Shown: positions 60,214-64,000 of the stretch, piece after piece
Position numbering within the stretch: position 1 is the first letter of the stretch
How the letters are laid out: each line of letters starts with the position of its first letter
Program-made: the position numbers and the translations under genes
Notes under the pieces: generated by a model
Told to the model about the DNA's origin: nothing
What the model saw: the letters and a program-made list of their open reading frames with translations, nothing else
Database searches by the model: none
Origin: JAENVU01 sp046598395
Lineage (GTDB): Bacteria > Actinomycetota > Acidimicrobiia > IMCC26256 > JAENVU01
DNA: 64,000 bases
Direction: 5' to 3'
NCBI GenBank assembly: GCA_046598395.1
Contig: JBKJIQ010000001.1
Location: 13,185 to 77,184 of the forward strand

Positions 60214-60627
60214 TCAGCTGATGACCGCAGCCGCGCCGACGACGAGCTTCGCGTTGGCCGGTGCGCTGAGGGTGATGGCCGCGGTGGTACCGGCGATCAC
60301 TGCGGTGCCGGAACCGAGCGAGGCGTTCGCCGCGTCGGAGAGGGTGACCGCAACGGTCTTACCGGCGCAGCCGGCGGCGATGCCGCCCACGGTGAGGGTG
60401 CTGACCTTGTAGAGGCCGGAGGTGGCGTCGTAGGCCGGGGTGCCGTAGGTGATGGTCACACCGTCGGTGTCGCAGCTCACGACGGCGCCGTTGTCGGCTC
60501 CGAGGCTCGCGCTGGTCAGTCCGCCGAGGCTGGCCGCTGATGCTGCCGCGAGGCCGAACGCGGCGATGCCGAGCAGGGCGACTGCTCCGCGGCGACGGCG
60601 ACGAGGGGGAGTCTGAACCGGGTCCAT
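60214..60627 (-). CDS. Small secreted protein C
   Basis: 137 residues. Arg-rich start (PPRRRRRGAVALLGIAAFGL), AASAASLGGLTSASLGADNG, then beta-rich repeats: SCDTDGVTITYGTPAYDATS, LYKVSTLTVGGIAAGCAGKT. Cysteines at SCDT and AGCAGK could form a disulfide. Homologous to A. AAAGGA lies nine bases before the ATG at 60627. It begins the series of secreted proteins; the leader has a 7-bp hairpin (60692-60716). Confidence 0.8.
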   Translation of the reverse strand: MDPVQTPPRRRRRGAVALLGIAAFGLAAASAASLGGLTSASLGADNGAVVSCDTDGVTITYGTPAYDATSGLYKVSTLTVGGIAAGCAGKTVAVTLSDAANASLGSGTAVIAGTTAAITLSAPANAKLVVGAAAVIS

Positions 60628-60691
60628 TCGACGGATTCCTTTCGTTGGCCCGAGTCCATTGCCCGAGCGGAAACCCCTGATCGGTCACCCA

Positions 60692-60716
60692 CTCTCCGTG
60701 GTTGAGTTGCGGAGAG
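60692..60716. promoter_or_regulatory. 7-bp inverted repeat in the leader of the secreted-protein series
   Basis: CTCTCCG at 60692-60698 pairs with CGGAGAG at 60710-60716 across 11 bases. It is 65 bp upstream of protein C. Operator or leader hairpin; unknown. Confidence 0.45.
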
Positions 60717-60782
60717 ACGATACGTCCAGATTGATCGCGTTCGTCCGCCACAATGATTCGACCGGCCCAGCCCGCTCTGGTG

Positions 60783-61568
60783 TTACTGACCCGCCGGTTC
60801 GTTATCCGGGCTCACGCGCGCTCCGTGGCGGCCTTCGCCACTCACGAAGCGATGGACGGCGAGTTCGGGTGATTGGAGGACTTCACGGCCTTCGCGAAGT
60901 TCATGACTCAACGCGGCGTCCATCGGCATCGACCACTGGTCGTAGGACGATCGACGGTCCGCGAGCAGGCAGCGCTGCGGATGGTCCGCGATCTCGGCGG
61001 CGAGGTTGATTGCGGTGGTCAAGGCCTGGCCCGATGGTGTGACCCGATTGGCCAAGCCCATCCCGAATGCTTCCTCCGCGCCCACCTCACGACCGGTGAG
61101 GATGAGGTCGAGCGCACGGGAGTGGCCGACGAGCCGCGGCAACCGCACGGTTCCCCCGTCGATCAGCGGCACGCCGAAGCGTCGACAGAACACGCCGAAC
61201 ACTGCATCCGCGGCCACGACCCGCAGGTCGCACCACAGGGCAAGTTCGAGGCCACCTGCAACGGCGTATCCCTCCACGGCGGCGATCACTGGTTTGGCGA
61301 GCTGCATCCGCGTCGGACCCATGGGTCCATCGCCATCCGTACTCACCGAGTTCGCGCGATCGGTCCCGAACGCCTTGAGGTCGGCGCCGGCACAGAAGGT
61401 TCCGTGCGCGCCGGTCAGGACCGCAATGGATTGGTCAGGATCGGCGGCGAACGCGCGGAACGCCTCGGCGAGGGCGACGGCGGTCGGACGATCGACTGCG
61501 TTGCGGTGCTCCGGTCGATCGATGGTCACGACCGCCACTGCACCGAGCCGTTCGACGGCCACCGTCAT
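60783..61568 (-). CDS. Enoyl-CoA hydratase/isomerase family protein
   Basis: 261 residues. Crotonase signatures IDRPEHRNAVDRPTAVALAE, TFCAGADLKAFGTDRAN and EGYAVAGGLELALWCDLRVV. The FGVFCRRFGVPLIDGGTVRL segment lacks the usual PE glutamate. ATG at 61568. Upstream of the secreted-protein series but separated by 155 bp. Follows the histidine phosphatase gene by seven bases. Confidence 0.87.
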   Translation of the reverse strand: MTVAVERLGAVAVVTIDRPEHRNAVDRPTAVALAEAFRAFAADPDQSIAVLTGAHGTFCAGADLKAFGTDRANSVSTDGDGPMGPTRMQLAKPVIAAVEGYAVAGGLELALWCDLRVVAADAVFGVFCRRFGVPLIDGGTVRLPRLVGHSRALDLILTGREVGAEEAFGMGLANRVTPSGQALTTAINLAAEIADHPQRCLLADRRSSYDQWSMPMDAALSHELREGREVLQSPELAVHRFVSGEGRHGARVSPDNEPAGQ

Positions 61569-61575
61569 CGTGCGC

Positions 61576-62190
61576 TCACGAGGATGTCCGGGTCGCGATC
61601 AGGTGGCCGGCGTCGTTGACCGACGAGACGGAACGGATCCCGGCGCGGTTCGCGCGGACGCGCGAAATTGAGGTGTAGATCGGATCGAACCACAACGGTT
61701 GATCGATGCCGAGGATCGAGCCGAGGTAGGTATTGACCACGCCTCCATGACAAACCACCACCACGGTCTGGCTCTGATGGGCTTCGATGATGGCGTCGAG
61801 ATGGGCAACGATTCGAGCCCGAAACTCGGGAGGGGATTCGCCGCCAAAGCTTTGCCACTCACCCCGCACCATGGCATCCCAGCGGGGGTCCTTCGTGGCC
61901 TTGAGTTCCTCGACTGGGATGTAGCTATCGGACTCGGAGTCGTACTCGCGGAGTCCGTCGAGGATCTCGACTTCGAGACCGTGCACCGCCGCGACCGGAG
62001 CCGCGGTCTGGTGGGCTCTGGCCAAGGGCGAACTCACAATGTGATCCACGTGCTCGTGCGCCAACCAGTGGGCAAGCCGTTCGGCTTGGGCGTGACCGCG
62101 GTCGGTGAGGACCGGGTCGACGGGTTCCCCGCCGCTCTCGTCGCTGGTGATGCGGACGGGCTCGCCGTGGCGGACGAGGAGGAGGTCCAT
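61576..62190 (-). CDS. Histidine phosphatase-family protein
   Basis: 204 residues with the RHG motif LLLVRHGEPV at the start, PVLTDRGHAQAERLA, and the second His in VVVVCHGGVVNTYLG. Phosphatase or mutase-like on small phosphoesters. ATG at 62190 overlaps the HAD gene stop by one base. Confidence 0.88.
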   Translation of the reverse strand: MDLLLVRHGEPVRITSDESGGEPVDPVLTDRGHAQAERLAHWLAHEHVDHIVSSPLARAHQTAAPVAAVHGLEVEILDGLREYDSESDSYIPVEELKATKDPRWDAMVRGEWQSFGGESPPEFRARIVAHLDAIIEAHQSQTVVVVCHGGVVNTYLGSILGIDQPLWFDPIYTSISRVRANRAGIRSVSSVNDAGHLIATRTSS

Positions 62191-62837
62191 CAGTTGGCCC
62201 CGAGAGTGAATCCGAGGTGGGCCGCGAGTTCGTCGAGTGCGCTCGTGGCGTCGAGCACCTTGATCGTGGTCATCCCCATCGCTCGTGCCGGTTTGAGGTT
62301 GACCCCCAGGTCATCGAGGAACACGCACTCGTGCGCCGACACGTCGAGTCGTTCACAGACGAGGGTGTAGATACGCGGGTCGGGCTTGCGGATTCCTTCG
62401 ATCGCGGATTCCACGATTGTGTCGAATCCGAGCTCGCGGTGATCCGAGGCACGAGCCGGTTCGTTGGTGGCCGGTTCCGTTTTCGCCCAGTTGTTGGTGA
62501 GCGCACCGACTCGCAGCCCGCGATCGCGGATCGCGGTAATCGCTTCGACCATCGCGGGGCGGGGCGCGAACCCCCGGGTGATACCGCGCATGAGCTCGGC
62601 CGCGTCGACGGTCCCACCCGCGGTCTGGCACTCGGCCTCGAACTCGGTGCAGAACCCGGCGAAGTCCACGTCGGACCGTTCGAAGCGCGCCCATGCGCCG
62701 GTCTCGGCGCGGTTGGCGACCACCGTGCGGATGAACCGGTCGGGGAGACCGGACGCGCGTTCGTACTCGTCGAAGGCGTCGAACGGCGACGGAAATACCA
62801 CGCCCCCCAGATCGAAAATCACCGCTCGGTAGGTCAT
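62190..62837 (-). CDS. HAD-superfamily hydrolase
   Basis: 215 residues. HAD motif I as AVIFDLGGVVFPSPFDAF with second D replaced (DLGGV), motif II LTNNW, GIRKPDPRIY, motif IV FLDDLGVNLKPARAMG. Resembles the acyl-CoA-dehydrogenase-associated 'epoxide hydrolase N-terminal-like' phosphatases. ATG at 62837. Between LLM oxidoreductase and the histidine phosphatase. Confidence 0.86.
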   Translation of the reverse strand: MTYRAVIFDLGGVVFPSPFDAFDEYERASGLPDRFIRTVVANRAETGAWARFERSDVDFAGFCTEFEAECQTAGGTVDAAELMRGITRGFAPRPAMVEAITAIRDRGLRVGALTNNWAKTEPATNEPARASDHRELGFDTIVESAIEGIRKPDPRIYTLVCERLDVSAHECVFLDDLGVNLKPARAMGMTTIKVLDATSALDELAAHLGFTLGAN

Positions 62838-62844
62838 CTGATGT

Positions 62845-63885
62845 TCAGAGTGCGAGCTCCGCCATGACTTGCAGCGCTTCGGGCTGTTGCGCGCCGAGGA
62901 TCATGGTGGTGATCCCTGACTCCTGCCATGCCGCGAACCGATCGGCGATGCGTTCCTTGGGTCCGATGAGCGCGATCTCGTCCACCAGTTCGTCGGGCAC
63001 CGCCGCGATCGCCTCGGCCTTCTTGCCATCGAGGTAGAGGTCCTGGATGTGTTTCGCCTCGCCCTCGAATCCGTACCGGCACGCGAGGTCGTTGTAGAAG
63101 TTCTTGCCCCGCGCGCCCATACCGCCGATGTAGAGCGCGGCCATCGGCTTCACGAAGCCGCGGAGCTTGTCGAGGTCGTCACCGACGATCACGCTGACGG
63201 TGGGAGCAACGTCGAAGTTCGCCAGGCTCTTCTCCGCTCCGGCCTTCGCGAACCCCGCGTCGAGCGCGGCGCCATAGGTATCGCGGAAGCGGTAGGGCGA
63301 GAAGAAGATCGGCAACCAGCCGTCGGCCACCTCGGCGGTGAGTTCAACATTCTTCGGACCGATGGCCGCGAGGTAGATCGGGATGTCGGCTCGGTTCGGG
63401 TGCACGATGAGCTTGAGCGCCTTGCCGAGCCCGGTGGCATCAGGACCGGAGTACGGGATGTCGTAGTGCGGGCCGTGATGCTCGAGGGGTGCCTCGCGGC
63501 GCAGAATCGTGCGGACGATGTCGATGTACTCGCGGGTCTTGCCCAGGGGCTTGCCGTAGGCCTCGCCGTGCCAGCCCTCCACCACCTGCGGACCCGACAG
63601 GCCGAGTCCCATGAGGAATCGGTTGCCGCTCATGAGGTCGAGGGTCGCGGCCGTCATCGCGGTCATGGCGGGAGTCCGCGCCGGCATCTGCATGATCGCG
63701 GACCCGAAGTTGATGGTGCTGGTCTGGCCCATCATCCACGCGATCGGCGTGATGCAGTCGGTGCCGTACGCCTCGGCCGTCCAGACCGAGTGGAAGCCGA
63801 GCCGCTCCGCCTCCTGTGCGGTCGCCACCGCGCGGTCGAGGCTCTTGCCCCAGTCCTGATAGCCGAAGTTGATGCCGAGGCGCAT
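62845..63885 (-). CDS. LLM-class F420-dependent oxidoreductase
   Basis: 346 residues of the luciferase-like (F420-type) family: LGINFGYQDWGKSLDRAVAT, LGFHSVWTAEAYGTDCITPI, ARTPAMTAMTAATLDLMSGN, RFLMGLGLSGPQVVEGWHGE. Uses F420H2 or FMNH2 to reduce or oxidise unsaturated substrates. ATG at 63885. Divergent from the next, partial gene. Confidence 0.9.
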   Translation of the reverse strand: MRLGINFGYQDWGKSLDRAVATAQEAERLGFHSVWTAEAYGTDCITPIAWMMGQTSTINFGSAIMQMPARTPAMTAMTAATLDLMSGNRFLMGLGLSGPQVVEGWHGEAYGKPLGKTREYIDIVRTILRREAPLEHHGPHYDIPYSGPDATGLGKALKLIVHPNRADIPIYLAAIGPKNVELTAEVADGWLPIFFSPYRFRDTYGAALDAGFAKAGAEKSLANFDVAPTVSVIVGDDLDKLRGFVKPMAALYIGGMGARGKNFYNDLACRYGFEGEAKHIQDLYLDGKKAEAIAAVPDELVDEIALIGPKERIADRFAAWQESGITTMILGAQQPEALQVMAELAL

Positions 63886-63934
63886 GTGGAATGACCCTTT
63901 CGAGTGAGAGTGGACCGCACCCTACGATGCCGCC

Positions 63935-64000
63935 GTGCGCGTGGTCATCCTCGGGGGAACTCGCTTCATCGGCCGGGCGATCCTGGAGCGGCTGGCACCC
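63935..64000 (+). CDS. NAD-dependent epimerase-type protein, first 22 codons
   Basis: GTG at 63935 begins VRVVILGGTRFIGRAILERL, the Rossmann G-G-T-R-F-I-G motif of epimerase-type proteins. The window ends after 22 codons. It is transcribed away from the LLM gene. Confidence 0.7.
   Translation, partial: MRVVILGGTRFIGRAILERLAP

Overview
The window is 64 kb of GC-rich, very compact chromosome from an actinobacterium. The pointers are the actinobacteria-type mini ribosomal proteins bL37 (4968-5054) and bS22 (18761-18862), a WS/DGAT acyltransferase, an F420-type luciferase-like oxidoreductase, a G5/DUF348 cell-wall protein in the rpfB position next to rsmA-ispE, and the eno-ftsB-DUF501-ppx order. 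GTG starts are frequent, and many neighbours overlap as GTGA or ATGA. I would guess an Acidimicrobiia-like lineage, but that placement is inference.

Region by region. 1-5 kb: WS/DGAT (partial), a membrane protein, a crotonase, a SIMPL-domain secreted protein, a PH-domain-like membrane protein, and an Rrf2 regulator gene broken by two lesions but still preceded by a perfect palindrome, overlapping an epimerase and a membrane-protein gene. 5-12.9 kb: bL37, an orphan PIN toxin, a mini KOW protein, an SDR, an OmpR-type two-component system, an OafA-type acyltransferase, DUF192, rsmI and an AbrB/zinc-ribbon regulator. 12.9-36.6 kb is the core: metG-tatD-(G5 protein)-rsmA-ispE, bS22, tRNA-Gln, glmU-prs, a 720-bp gene-free gap with palindromes, rplY-pth, a heptose cluster (gmhB/gmhA-hldE), mfd, a lipoprotein foldase, mazG, an acetoacetate-decarboxylase-like gene, a deleted PNPOx gene, eno, ftsB, DUF501, ppx. 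36.6-48.6 kb: an aminotransferase, an EEP nuclease/phosphatase, a vapBC pair, orn, an acyl-CoA synthetase operon, then a minus-strand run (crotonase, epimerase, acyltransferase) and a MATE transporter.

49-56 kb is accessory. A tRNA-Leu(UAA) gene carries at its 3' end a 38-bp sequence that recurs exactly 2.9 kb downstream (51970-52007). Between the copies lie a small antitoxin-like gene, its frameshifted partner, an APH-family kinase, and pieces of a methyltransferase and an ankyrin gene, with no integrase. Beyond it are a nitrilase, a beta-propeller relic, a cupredoxin, a ParD/zeta toxin-antitoxin pair with a palindromic operator, and another broken methyltransferase.

56-64 kb: a minus-strand series of three small secreted proteins sharing a signal-end motif, then a SipW-type signal peptidase (inactive-lysine, histidine type) and a citrate synthase carrying an N-terminal CBS pair; upstream of it a crotonase, histidine phosphatase, HAD hydrolase and LLM oxidoreductase, and the first 22 codons of an epimerase. 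The signal peptidase plus its putative substrates is the best candidate for an undescribed system here. The tRNA-Leu island, the heptose cluster and the palindrome-rich 720-bp gap come next. Toxin-antitoxin-type genes occur at four places in all.
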